Of a stretch of DNA of 64,000 nt, positions 43,000 to 51,544 are shown one piece after another (position 1 is the first letter of the stretch; every line of letters begins with the position of its first letter). The DNA is from Sulfobacillus thermosulfidooxidans DSM 9293. GTDB taxonomy: Bacteria > Bacillota > Sulfobacillia > Sulfobacillales > Sulfobacillaceae. Made by a program: the position numbers and the translations under genes. A model generated the notes under the pieces. That model had not been told where the DNA came from. It did no database searches and saw only the letters and a program-made list of their open reading frames with translations. The stretch covers positions 3,391,011 through 3,455,010 of the forward strand of contig NZ_FWWY01000001.1 of the NCBI RefSeq assembly GCF_900176145.1, read 5' to 3'.

Positions 43000-44595
43000 C
43001 TGGATAGTCGTCGCTCTCAACAGACGGTAAGCAAGCGAGGACGAAGCATCGGAATTTCAGCGGGGATTATTTTTGTCGCGACGCTAATTAGCCGTTTAAC
43101 GGGCTTTTTGCGAGAAGTCGTCATGGCAGCATATTTCGGCACATCCGCGTTGAATGATGCCTGGCTTATGGCCTCGGTGTTGCCCAATTTATTATTCAGT
43201 ACGATGAATGGAGCAATATCCGTTACCGTGGTGCCCTTGATGACGCAAGCTGATGCCCAATTGTCAAAGCGGTCTGTACAGAATTTCATCAATGAAGTAT
43301 TTACGGCCATTGTTCTGGTCTCAACAATTCTTATCGTATTTGGCGAAATTTTTGCGCCTGAGCTCATGCGACTTGTGGCTCCCGGTTTTCACCACAAAGA
43401 ACTCGCTCTCACCGTTTCGATGACGCGAATCATGATTCCCACTATATTATTTTGGGGTTTGGCGGGTTTGGTCGTGGGGATTCTCCAAGAACGCGAAGAA
43501 TTTTTGTACCCTGCCCTATCTCCTGTCGCGATCAATGTTGTCCGCATAGCCACAATTGTCACCTTAGGCCATTTCTTTAGTATTCAAGGTGTCGCCATGG
43601 GCTTCTTACTTTCTGTTCTCTCCCAACTTTTTGTCACGGTTCCCGCACTCAAACGCGCAGGCCTGCATTTGCATTTCCGGTGGCATTTTAGTCATCCCTT
43701 GTTACGCAAGATGATTCGCATGTCAGGACCATTTTTTCTCACCAGCTCTGTGGGGACTCTGGGCGTGATTGTTGATAGAATTTTGGCCTCCTCTCTTGTT
43801 ACCGGAAGCTTAGCGGCTCTTAACTATTCGTATGTATTGGTCCAAATTCCCGTGGGTCTCTTAATTTCGTCCTTAACCACTCCGATTTATACGCGCCTTG
43901 CCCAACATCAAAGTCATCATGACCTGGTCACCTATCGTCAACTCGCTATGCGCGGTTTTCGGTTGGTTATCCTCATAATTGTCCCGATAACGCTCTGGTT
44001 CATGATCTTATCCATACCGATCTTACGTCTCATTTACCAACATGGCGCATTTTCCAATTATTCCACCCGTATCACGGCTAGCACGTTATTGTTTTGGTCT
44101 ATCGGTTTGCCAGGATTTGGTTTGTCATTTTACCTACAAAAATTATTTTTTGCTACCCAAGATACCAAAAGCCCTGCTCGGTTTAGTATTATCACCATTC
44201 TTTTTAATATCGTGGGCGATCTCATTTTAGTCCGCTTTTTGCAGGCGGACGGACTCGCCCTAGCCACAGCCTTAGCCGCCTGGGTGAACACGACTCTTTT
44301 AACCATTAAAGCCCTTAATCCGCGGCATAATAGCGACTTGTTGTTTCGTCCCTTTGTTCTAAAAATCGGTATCACGGCGGGCATTACAGCTATCGTGGTA
44401 TATGGGCTCAGAGAATGGTTTTCCTTAGATTACATTCATGGGTTCTTCCCCTTGGCCTTTGCTCTCACCTCTACTATTGTCGTATCGGCTTTAGTTTATC
44501 TCACCCTCTTAACCTTGTTCCGGTTCCCTGAAATCCGAGAACTGTTGCGGCGCCTCTTGAAAAATCGTCATAACTTACAATCCTCCGAGACCTGA
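43000..44595 (+). CDS. murJ: MurJ/MviN-type lipid II flippase, non-AUG start
   Basis: 531 residues if started at CTG (43000). The only ordinary start in frame is a TTG at 43108, inside the conserved end of helix 1 (GFLREVVMAAYFG); starting there would lose ISAGIIFVATLISRLTG, the first membrane helix of the family. GGAAGG and GGCGGG lie 10 and 6 bases before the CTG. AUU at 42970 or AUA at 42994 are other options. The protein has about 14 helices and the MOP-superfamily landmarks SALNDAWLMASVLPNLL and LVLLSIPILRLIYQHGAF-like PILRLIYQHGAFS. It flips lipid-linked peptidoglycan precursor. It is divergent from the AI-2E family gene. Confidence 0.85.
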   Translation: MDSRRSQQTVSKRGRSIGISAGIIFVATLISRLTGFLREVVMAAYFGTSALNDAWLMASVLPNLLFSTMNGAISVTVVPLMTQADAQLSKRSVQNFINEVFTAIVLVSTILIVFGEIFAPELMRLVAPGFHHKELALTVSMTRIMIPTILFWGLAGLVVGILQEREEFLYPALSPVAINVVRIATIVTLGHFFSIQGVAMGFLLSVLSQLFVTVPALKRAGLHLHFRWHFSHPLLRKMIRMSGPFFLTSSVGTLGVIVDRILASSLVTGSLAALNYSYVLVQIPVGLLISSLTTPIYTRLAQHQSHHDLVTYRQLAMRGFRLVILIIVPITLWFMILSIPILRLIYQHGAFSNYSTRITASTLLFWSIGLPGFGLSFYLQKLFFATQDTKSPARFSIITILFNIVGDLILVRFLQADGLALATALAAWVNTTLLTIKALNPRHNSDLLFRPFVLKIGITAGITAIVVYGLREWFSLDYIHGFFPLAFALTSTIVVSALVYLTLLTLFRFPEIRELLRRLLKNRHNLQSSET

Positions 44596-44621
44596 TCTGC
44601 CAAATTTCTTCCATAATATTA

Positions 44622-44630
44622 TGTTACAAT
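44622..44630 (+). promoter_or_regulatory. Candidate extended -10 promoter of otsA
   Basis: TGT-TACAAT, with the hexamer matching five of six consensus bases and TG spaced correctly. It leaves a leader of about 17 bases with AGAGGTGA inside it. Confidence 0.4.
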
Positions 44631-44653
44631 GTTATGTAAGAGAGGTGACGATC

Positions 44654-46102
44654 ATGGCCATAAAGCAACTGATCGAGGCTCCTCTTGTTGTGGTAACGAA
44701 TAGGGAGCCTTACGTTGACGAGCGCTCCAATAACGGAATTCGAACCATACAGAAAGCGGGAGGAGTGGTATCAGCCTTAGACCCGCTTCTACAGGATATT
44801 GGCGGACACTGGATTGCATGGGGAAGTGGCAGTGCTGATATCGAAGTATCACCCGGAGGAAAACGTCAAGTTCCTCCTGAACATCCACGATATACGTTAC
44901 ACCGGATTATGTTAAATCAAGAAGAAATTCAAGGATACTACGCAAAATATTCTAATCAAGGGCTTTGGCCGCTGAGCCACATGTTGATTGAGCGTGCTCA
45001 ATTTTCGCGGCGTGCATGGCAAATTTATCGCAATGTCAACCAAAAATTTGCTAAGCGCGTAAGCGCCGTAAGCCCTGAAGGTGCTTGGGTTTTTTCTCAC
45101 GATTACCAATTATCCTTGCTGCCAGCGTTCGTGCGTAAATCACGGCCTGATGTGGCCATTGCTCACTTTTGGCATATTCCTTGGCCACCATTGACAATTT
45201 TTCGTTTGTGCCCTCAGCATCAAGAAATTTTACGGGGCTTATTAGGTGCTGATGTATTAGGGTTCCAAAGCGAATTAGATGTCGACAACTTTTTAAATGC
45301 CGTCGAACGCACGTTAAAAGTTCCAGTAGACCGTGACACGGGAATGGTGACGTGGCAAGATCGCCATGTGCATGTGAAATCATTTCCGATATCAGTGGAT
45401 TTTGCTGCCATTCAGCAATTGGTCGAGACTCCCCGGATTCGCCGGTGGGTACGCGGCATTCGTCGTCACATTGAACACCGCGATCAAATTCTAGGCATCT
45501 CTGTAGATCGGGCCGACTATACCAAAGGACTCTTGCCTCGCCTAGATGCCATAAAAGAATTTTATAGTTTGTATCCGCAGTACCGTGAACGTGTGACCTA
45601 TTTGCAAGTTGTGGTACCGTCTCGAACTGAAGTTGCGGAATATCGGCGGTTTTATGATCGAGTGGCCAAAAAGACTCAAGAAGTTAACCAACTCTTTGCC
45701 ACATCATCATGGACTCCCATCATCACGTTACCCCACAGTATCGATCGGCCGCGTCTAATGGGATTATTTCGGGCAGCAGATTTTGCTGTGGTCAGTTCCT
45801 TAGTGGATGGTATGAACTTAGTTGCCAAAGAATTTGTGGCCGCGCAGGTCGATAAACGTGGCGTATTATTACTGAGTGAAACGACTGGCGCCGCGAACGA
45901 ATTAGAAAACGAAGCATTTCCAATCAATCCTTTGGATCCTGAAGGATTTGCCAACACGCTCCATGAAGCGTTATCCATTTCCGCCGATGAACGCGCTGCC
46001 CGCATTTCGACAATGCGCGCACATTTGATGAAGCATACCATCTATGATTGGATGGAAGATATTTTCCTCACATTAAAAATGGCAGCCCAGTCATATGTGT
46101 AA
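44654..46102 (+). CDS. otsA: Trehalose-6-phosphate synthase
   Basis: A GT20 enzyme of 482 residues joining a nucleotide-activated glucose to glucose-6-phosphate. The N-terminus LVVVTNREPY replaces the usual LVVVSNRLP. Conserved parts include WVFSHDYQLSLLPAFVR near 142 and HFWHIPWPP near 168 for substrate binding, SVDRADYTKGLLPRLDAI near 282, and SLVDGMNLVAKEFVAAQ near 390, the donor site. The ATG at 44654 follows AGAGGTGA. otsB begins within its last eight bases, so the pair is coupled. Confidence 0.93.
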   Translation: MAIKQLIEAPLVVVTNREPYVDERSNNGIRTIQKAGGVVSALDPLLQDIGGHWIAWGSGSADIEVSPGGKRQVPPEHPRYTLHRIMLNQEEIQGYYAKYSNQGLWPLSHMLIERAQFSRRAWQIYRNVNQKFAKRVSAVSPEGAWVFSHDYQLSLLPAFVRKSRPDVAIAHFWHIPWPPLTIFRLCPQHQEILRGLLGADVLGFQSELDVDNFLNAVERTLKVPVDRDTGMVTWQDRHVHVKSFPISVDFAAIQQLVETPRIRRWVRGIRRHIEHRDQILGISVDRADYTKGLLPRLDAIKEFYSLYPQYRERVTYLQVVVPSRTEVAEYRRFYDRVAKKTQEVNQLFATSSWTPIITLPHSIDRPRLMGLFRAADFAVVSSLVDGMNLVAKEFVAAQVDKRGVLLLSETTGAANELENEAFPINPLDPEGFANTLHEALSISADERAARISTMRAHLMKHTIYDWMEDIFLTLKMAAQSYV

Positions 46103-46919
46103 ATCTTTGCTAACGGTACCAATACTCGCTAACATTTCGCAACAGTATCATAGTCAAAGTTGGATATGGTTTTTGGACATTGATGGGACACTACTTGATA
46201 TCGCTCCGAGTCCACAATCGGTTCACGTCCCTCGGATCTTAGTGCAAGCTTTGACACGTTTGACACAAAATCCGCGGCACCGTGTGGCACTCGTAAGTGG
46301 ACGGTCCTTGCAGGATATCGACCAATTGTTTCCCATCAATGGGTTAAGTAAAAGTGGAAACCACGGGGCCGAGTATCAATGGGCCAATGAATCTTGGCTG
46401 CATGACTCGTCCCAGCGGTTTCTTGCTGTTCGTCCCCAGATCTTACAAAGACTTTTGCCCCTTTCTTCTCTTTTCCCGGGACTCTATATTGAAGACAAAC
46501 AGTACTCAATCAGTGTGCACTATAGGCATGTCGACCATTCCCAGCATCCGCAACTAGCAGAACAATTACAACAGCGTTTAGCGTTTTCTCGTGATCTTGT
46601 GATATATCCCGCAAAACTGTGCTGGGAAGTTCGCCCACAGCCAGGACCAACAAAGAAGGATGCTGTAACCATGTTATATCGCATCCTGTCCGCTGGACTG
46701 CCCGAGCCCATTTTACCGATTATTATGGGAGATGACCGCACGGATGAAGATGCATTTGGAGCGTTGGAGCATGGGATTACCGTGCATATCGGCCAGGGTA
46801 CGAGCCGCGCGCGGTTTTCGCTGCCGTCTCCTCAGCATGTGCGAGAATTATTGGCAGAGATTAGTGCTCACCCTGAACTTTTGCTTGCCACGGATCCTGG
46901 CGACGGAGGTACTCGATAA
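46095..46919 (+). CDS. otsB: Trehalose-6-phosphate phosphatase
   Basis: A HAD-superfamily phosphatase, 274 residues, that releases trehalose. The nucleophile motif FLDIDGTLLDI lies near 26, motif II VALVSGRSL near 65, the lysine region in GPTKKDAV near 198 and motif IV MGDDRTDEDAFGAL near 220. The cap domain sits between. It overlaps otsA by eight bases and the convergent methyltransferase-reductase gene by 59 bases. Together with TreS-Mak, GlgE and GlgB it completes a trehalose-to-glucan route. Confidence 0.93.
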   Translation: MCKSLLTVPILANISQQYHSQSWIWFLDIDGTLLDIAPSPQSVHVPRILVQALTRLTQNPRHRVALVSGRSLQDIDQLFPINGLSKSGNHGAEYQWANESWLHDSSQRFLAVRPQILQRLLPLSSLFPGLYIEDKQYSISVHYRHVDHSQHPQLAEQLQQRLAFSRDLVIYPAKLCWEVRPQPGPTKKDAVTMLYRILSAGLPEPILPIIMGDDRTDEDAFGALEHGITVHIGQGTSRARFSLPSPQHVRELLAEISAHPELLLATDPGDGGTR

Positions 46920-48753
46920 TTGGTAATAAGGGTTCAACCCGATTAAAAGACGGCACCAAGTAAACTCCCTGAATGAGCGGCATGAGCTGCTCCATCAATT
47001 TTAAGGCCAAGTCAATACCTAACGCTGTTCCGTCTTGAATATTCTCAAACTGTTCAAGAATATTTTGCCCAATGATGATTCCTGGGACTTCATTATGCAA
47101 ATACACAGCTTGACGGTAGGACACCAAGGGCATAACCCCCAATAGCAAAGGTACTGGTAAGCCTCCCATTTTGTCCAAAAACCTTTCGAGTTGCTCGGGT
47201 TGATAAATAGGTTGTGACATCACGAAATGGGCACCCGCATCCAGCTTTTCCCGGAATCGTTGTAATTCATGATTCAGGTCATCGGCATTAGGATTCACCC
47301 CAACACCAATATCAAAGGCCGTGTGGCCCCCAATTTTTTGCCCAAGAGCATCCTGTCCTGCATTAAATGCATTCAGCACCTTGACTAATCCAATGGAATT
47401 AATGTCATAGACGGCTGTTGCATGTGCATAATCGCCTAATCCCGGTGGATCGCCCGTTAACGCGAGGACATTGCGAATACCTAATGCGTGAGCTCCTAAT
47501 AAATCACTTTGTAAGCCCATCAAATTTCTATCCCGGGTGGTAAAATGCAATATGGTTTGCACGGGGAGATGTTCGGAGATCAAACGGGCTGTCGCTAAAG
47601 CGCTTAACCTCACACGAGCCATAGGACTGTCCCCGATATTAATACAATCGGCACCATGCTCCGCAACCACCCGCGCTGAATCCAACAGCCGATGAGGATT
47701 TACCCCGCGCGGCGGATCTAGTTCGACGCTAATGATAAATCGCTTATAAAAAAACTGAGAAATTCCCTGGTCGTGAGTTTCACTATGACTGACGTCTAAC
47801 GACGCACTGGCATCCGTGATATCTCTCACCGACGGAAGGACCTGAGGTTCTGGAGCATGACTTAAGGTCAGTTGAAGGGCACGAATATGCTCAGCAGTGG
47901 TCCCACAGCAGCCCCCAATGACGTGACATCCCGCTTCACGTAAAGCGGAGGCAATCGTGGCCACATAGCGCGGCGTAGCAGGATAATGAACATGTCCCGC
48001 CACAAGACCAGGCTGCCCGGCATTAGGATAGGCCGCCAAAGGAATTCCAAGTTCTTTGGCTTTCGGCGCCATCCGAATAATGGCATCCAATAATGGAGCT
48101 GGTCCGCTACCGCAATTTGCCCCCACTAACGCAGGCAGTCCACCGGGTAAAGACGCCATGGCTTCAATGGCTTCTTCGGGACTGAGCCCATAGCGCGTAG
48201 TTCCTTGGGGAGAAAAGGCAAAAGAAACGGCAATCGGCAAATTTGTCTCCGAACGTATGGCCTCAACGGCTGCACGAACGGTTGGCAAATCGGACATGGT
48301 TTCTACGATGAATCCATCAACACCACCCGCTAGCAAGCCAGCGACCACTGGGCGATAGTATTCAAGAGCCTGTTCATAAGGTACGGATGGCATCACCTGC
48401 GAATCAACGGGTTGGGCCAAAGGACCGACGACGCCAAGAATCCACGCTTCTCCACCAAAAATATCGCGAGCATGGCGGGCAATTTGAGCCGCTCGGCGAT
48501 TTAACTCCACCACATCGGCGTCAATTCCCAGCGCGGCAAGTTTATGCCCATTAGCGGAAAACGTATGCGTTTCAATCAGCCGTGCTCCCGCTTCTAGGTA
48601 TTTGAGGTGTAAATTCATCAACACGTCGGGTTGGCGTAAGGGAACTAAGGGTAGAGCGATTGACTCTACCCCTTCATCCATTAATGCCGTCCCGACGGCG
48701 CCATCACCCAAGATCCAACCCTCGTCTTGCAGCACTTGGCTTAAGGTCTTCAC
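46861..48753 (-). CDS. Bifunctional homocysteine S-methyltransferase / methylenetetrahydrofolate reductase
   Basis: 630 residues, organised like B. subtilis YitJ. The N-terminal domain (about 1-300) is a zinc methyltransferase: GDGAVGTALMDEG near 17, VGANCGSGP near 208 and the zinc cysteine pair GGCCGTT near 273. The C-terminal domain (about 330-620) is the flavin MTHFR barrel, with SVELDPPRGVNPHRLL near 340, NVLALTGDPPGLGD near 430 and FVMSQPIYQPEQLE near 510. It would make 5-methyl-THF and transfer a methyl group to homocysteine. The four-base overlap with the upstream methionine synthase gene shows coupling, under the SAM riboswitch. Confidence 0.9.
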   Translation of the reverse strand: MKTLSQVLQDEGWILGDGAVGTALMDEGVESIALPLVPLRQPDVLMNLHLKYLEAGARLIETHTFSANGHKLAALGIDADVVELNRRAAQIARHARDIFGGEAWILGVVGPLAQPVDSQVMPSVPYEQALEYYRPVVAGLLAGGVDGFIVETMSDLPTVRAAVEAIRSETNLPIAVSFAFSPQGTTRYGLSPEEAIEAMASLPGGLPALVGANCGSGPAPLLDAIIRMAPKAKELGIPLAAYPNAGQPGLVAGHVHYPATPRYVATIASALREAGCHVIGGCCGTTAEHIRALQLTLSHAPEPQVLPSVRDITDASASLDVSHSETHDQGISQFFYKRFIISVELDPPRGVNPHRLLDSARVVAEHGADCINIGDSPMARVRLSALATARLISEHLPVQTILHFTTRDRNLMGLQSDLLGAHALGIRNVLALTGDPPGLGDYAHATAVYDINSIGLVKVLNAFNAGQDALGQKIGGHTAFDIGVGVNPNADDLNHELQRFREKLDAGAHFVMSQPIYQPEQLERFLDKMGGLPVPLLLGVMPLVSYRQAVYLHNEVPGIIIGQNILEQFENIQDGTALGIDLALKLMEQLMPLIQGVYLVPSFNRVEPLLPIIEYLRRQDPWQAKVQGEH

Positions 48754-49739
48754 TGCAACCCGTCCTCTTCACGGACCTCTTGTACGGCTTGCGCCATGAC
48801 CCGCAATTTCTGCTCAGCTTCTTCCCAAGTCCGAGTTTTTAACCCACAATCCGGATCAATTAACAAATTATCCAGGGGAACAATTTCTAATGCCCTCCGA
48901 ATTCCCGCTTTGACTTCGTCAACAGACTCAATCCGGTGGGTATGCACGTCGACAACGCCTAAGGCTAGCTCCTTAGATTTTGGCCAGCGATAACGTCCTA
49001 ATAAGTCAAGCAGTGCAAAATGTTGGTTAGCCGCTTCCAAATCCAGCTGATCAACAGGCAAATCAAAGAGGCCAGGTAAAATGGTCTCGAAATCCCCATA
49101 ACAAATGTGACTAATCGTTTTAGCATTAAGACCCTTGGTCACAATGGCCATTGCTTCGATCGCCAAGTCTAATTCCTCAGGACGTGTGGAAATAGCGGGC
49201 TCATCAATTTGAATGTATTGAGCACCCGCCTTCTCCAATGCCACCGCTTCTTCGTGCACGAGATGTGCCAAGTCTAGAACCAATGACCGGCGATCGGGAT
49301 AATACGCGTTAAATGACCAGTCACAAATGGTATAAGGACCTGTCAGCATTCCCTTGACTGGCTTATTCGTCATTTGCGAAGCTTTCTGCCACGACTTCAC
49401 CGTGAGTCCTACAGCATCGCCTAAGGCTACGACATTTTCGACGATCGGCTTGCGATAGTACCGATTTCCGTATGAACGGACTGGTAACGACTCCGAAAAT
49501 CCTTGCCAGTTCTCTGCGAAATATGCGACCATATCGCCTCGTTCCATCTCGCCGTGCACAAAAATATCAATGCCTAATTCTTCCTGCAAGGCAATGACTT
49601 GACGTGTGGCTTCCTCTTCAGCCTGCTGTAACTGTTCCAACGAAATTTGGCCCCGTCGAAATTGAGAACGTGCCGTAATCAACTTGCCAGGTTTCGGAAA
49701 ACTTCCCACACTGGTGGTTAATAAATGTTTTGCCATCAA
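48750..49739 (-). CDS. Core methionine synthase (MetE C-terminal domain family), zinc ligands intact
   Basis: 329 residues, equal to the C-terminal catalytic half of cobalamin-independent MetE; the N-terminal folate half is absent. The fold opens with TTSVGSFPKP, IQIDEPAIS near 178 binds the amino acid, and the zinc ligands are the H-x-C of ISHICYGDFE near 210 and the cysteine of DPDCGLKTR near 298. Such core enzymes use methyl donors other than, or delivered differently from, free methyl-THF. The start is the ATG pair at 49739/49736. It is the second gene of the S-box operon, 19 bases after the related upstream gene. Confidence 0.82.
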   Translation of the reverse strand: MMAKHLLTTSVGSFPKPGKLITARSQFRRGQISLEQLQQAEEEATRQVIALQEELGIDIFVHGEMERGDMVAYFAENWQGFSESLPVRSYGNRYYRKPIVENVVALGDAVGLTVKSWQKASQMTNKPVKGMLTGPYTICDWSFNAYYPDRRSLVLDLAHLVHEEAVALEKAGAQYIQIDEPAISTRPEELDLAIEAMAIVTKGLNAKTISHICYGDFETILPGLFDLPVDQLDLEAANQHFALLDLLGRYRWPKSKELALGVVDVHTHRIESVDEVKAGIRRALEIVPLDNLLIDPDCGLKTRTWEEAEQKLRVMAQAVQEVREEDGLQ

Positions 49740-49758
49740 GGTCCGTCCTTTCTTTCCC

Positions 49759-50727
49759 TTAACCGTTAATCAATGTCTTGATATCCTTAAGTAAACGGAC
49801 CTTTTGCTCGGCCCGGTCGGGAGGCAAAAATTCCAGTCCACAATTCGGATGAATCCAAACTTTGTTAGGGCCTTGCTTGAGAATAATCGGCTCAAGATGT
49901 TGCAAGACCTCACTAGGTTCTTCCAACCGCACATTACGGGCATCCAAAAGGCCGACGCCCACGTCCATGGGTAGCGCCGTTTGCGATAAAACATCGAGAA
50001 TGGCGGGCTCGCTGACCGCATCAACATAAATGCGCGAAAACGGCAACGATGATAACCGTTCAATCCATGGTGTAGACTTTCCCCAATAAAGGGCAATGGA
50101 TTGGTCTAGTCCAATGCTCGGATCAAGTAGAGCCCGGTAAGCTTCTTCGACTAGACTTTGAGAAAGCGTGGCGTTACGGGCCAAGGCGGGTTCATCCCAT
50201 TGCACTTCTACAATGCCGGTATCCTCTAAATGCTTGACGGTCAACCGCATCACATCGATCAAATCGGCTAATAAAGCGTCTTGATTACCATAACTTTTGT
50301 CTTCCGCCAGTTCCAGAAATGTAAACAGACCCGGTAAAGCCACTTTCACCGGAACTTGAGATCGTTGTGAAGCTTCTCGGGACCATGCCGCTAACGTTCC
50401 TCCTTGATATTGCAGGCGGCCAGTAATCAAGGGATGACGCACATAGAAATTGTTATCAAACAAACGAATTAATCCGGCACTCTGCACGTTATCTAAGTCT
50501 CGCACAACGGGGTCAAATAAGTCGTACCAGCGAATTTGTCCATCGGTTGTCCGGTCCAATTGCGCTTCAAAAGCCAGATCAACCACGCGGCCAATCACTT
50601 GGCTGTAGGTGTCAAATAGTTGGCTTGGGGTCAATAGCCCTTTTTCGAATCGCTGAATGGCTGAACGTACGTTGGGCCCGGATCCGGCAGGAATTTTCGG
50701 ATATGAGCCCATGACAGTCGTCTTCAT
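49759..50727 (-). CDS. MetE-like half-length protein lacking the H-x-C zinc pair
   Basis: 322 residues related to the MetE barrel: MKTTVMGSYPKIP at the start, VEVQWDEPALARN near 160 and IHPNCGLEFLP near 290 with the conserved cysteine. Where active enzymes have H-x-C, this protein reads SIALYWGKSTPW, so two zinc ligands are missing. It may be a folate-binding partner of the downstream core synthase, as in split or archaeal MetE, or a diverged enzyme. The ATG at 50727 fits the family N-terminus, but AGGAG lies 13 bases away; an upstream ATG at 50754 has no ribosome site. First gene after the SAM riboswitch. Confidence 0.72.
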   Translation of the reverse strand: MKTTVMGSYPKIPAGSGPNVRSAIQRFEKGLLTPSQLFDTYSQVIGRVVDLAFEAQLDRTTDGQIRWYDLFDPVVRDLDNVQSAGLIRLFDNNFYVRHPLITGRLQYQGGTLAAWSREASQRSQVPVKVALPGLFTFLELAEDKSYGNQDALLADLIDVMRLTVKHLEDTGIVEVQWDEPALARNATLSQSLVEEAYRALLDPSIGLDQSIALYWGKSTPWIERLSSLPFSRIYVDAVSEPAILDVLSQTALPMDVGVGLLDARNVRLEEPSEVLQHLEPIILKQGPNKVWIHPNCGLEFLPPDRAEQKVRLLKDIKTLING

Positions 50728-50835
50728 TTTTCCAGTATCTCTCCTATCGTGCATGATTTGATACCGTGGATTTCGGTTATCATGCTTGTCTCATCTTCTT
50801 AGGATCCGGCATGGTGCATTTGTGCGCATGACCAT

Positions 50836-50865
50836 AAAAAAAGCGCCTATCACGAGAAGAGGCGC
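50836..50865 (-). terminator. Riboswitch-controlled terminator
   Basis: GCGCCT and AGGCGC pair around an 11-base loop, followed by seven T on the minus strand. The 5' arm is shared with the antiterminator stem. Confidence 0.85.
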
Positions 50866-50976
50866 AATGCTCTTCTCATCTTAAAGAATACAAAGTATTC
50901 TTCCGGAATTGGCACCCACCCTAAAGGGGTTGCCGGGCTTCATCGGGCCAGTCCCTCCGCCACTCTGGATAAGAAG
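50836..50976 (-). promoter_or_regulatory. SAM-I (S-box) riboswitch with terminator
   Basis: On the minus strand the aptamer reads CTTATCCAGAGTGGCGGAGG, then GACTGGCCCGATGAAGCCCG and GCAACC, then GGGTGCCAATTCC, which is the S-box core. It is followed by GAGAAGAG/CTCTTCTC (50854-50877), which would be the antiterminator, and by the overlapping terminator GCGCCT/AGGCGC (50843-50865) ending in T7. AAGAATAC/GTATTCTT (50883-50901) is a third stem next to P1. High S-adenosylmethionine should therefore stop transcription of the methionine operon. Confidence 0.93.
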
Positions 50977-50998
50977 TGTTCCTATAGAATTGATTAGC

Positions 50999-51027
50999 AA
51001 AATACCATGGCCTGTCCGTATGGTCAA
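50999..51027 (-). promoter_or_regulatory. Promoter of the methionine operon
   Basis: On the minus strand TTGACC (51027-51022), 17-base spacer and TATTTT (51004-50999) preceded by TGG. Transcription would start near 50992, about 16 bases before the riboswitch core. Confidence 0.65.
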
Positions 51028-51100
51028 GAGGACAAATGAAAAAATCTCTAATTGCCAATTATTGCCATCCATGATAGGCTTCTACCTAGGAGGTGGTACG

Positions 51101-51391
51101 ATGTCTTCTCCCGGGTCATCGGTTTCCAAAGATCGGCAACATGGCGGCCTTGTCACGAAATCCAAAGGATCGCGAAGTCGTCTCATCCTGCGTCGCTTAT
51201 TCCTGCTCGTCTTAATTCTTGGTGCCTTGACATTATGGCAGTTAAGTTTCGTCATCAAAGAGCTGGGTAATCTTCAACATGAATTAGAAACCTGGAAAAC
51301 AACTCGGGCACTTTTGGGAGCGTTTCTCACCTACATGATCTCCCAAATTTCCCATTCGGTTCACAGTCTCTGGATCGACGTTTTTCATTAA
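51101..51391 (+). CDS. Small single-helix membrane protein, 96 residues
   Basis: A basic, serine-rich cytoplasmic head (about 1-31), one membrane helix (about 33-52, LFLLVLILGALTLWQLSFVI), then a short amphipathic region LGNLQHELETWKTTRALL and a possible second hydrophobic segment. No family recognised. The ATG has AGGAGG seven bases upstream. A TTGCCA (51052) with an extended TAGGCT (51075) could be its promoter, divergent from the S-box operon, but the start would be right at the ribosome site. Confidence 0.6.
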   Translation: MSSPGSSVSKDRQHGGLVTKSKGSRSRLILRRLFLLVLILGALTLWQLSFVIKELGNLQHELETWKTTRALLGAFLTYMISQISHSVHSLWIDVFH

Positions 51392-51482
51392 GTCAACGAG
51401 TTCACGTCACATGACGATTCATATCAACCGCCACCCAGCCACGTCGATCCCTTTGTCACCTACTGGCCCAAACAATAACAGA

Positions 51483-51508
51483 GGGCTGCACGGTTAAGGC
51501 TGCAGCCC
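51483..51508 (-). terminator. Hairpin between the small membrane protein and the BI-1 gene
   Basis: GGGCTGCA and TGCAGCCC pair over eight bases with a ten-base loop between two convergent genes. On the minus strand the following bases are TCTGTTATTGTTT, a loose T-rich tract. Confidence 0.45.
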
Positions 51509-51544
51509 CACTGATTTCGTTGACACATTTCGGTGACACAATGT

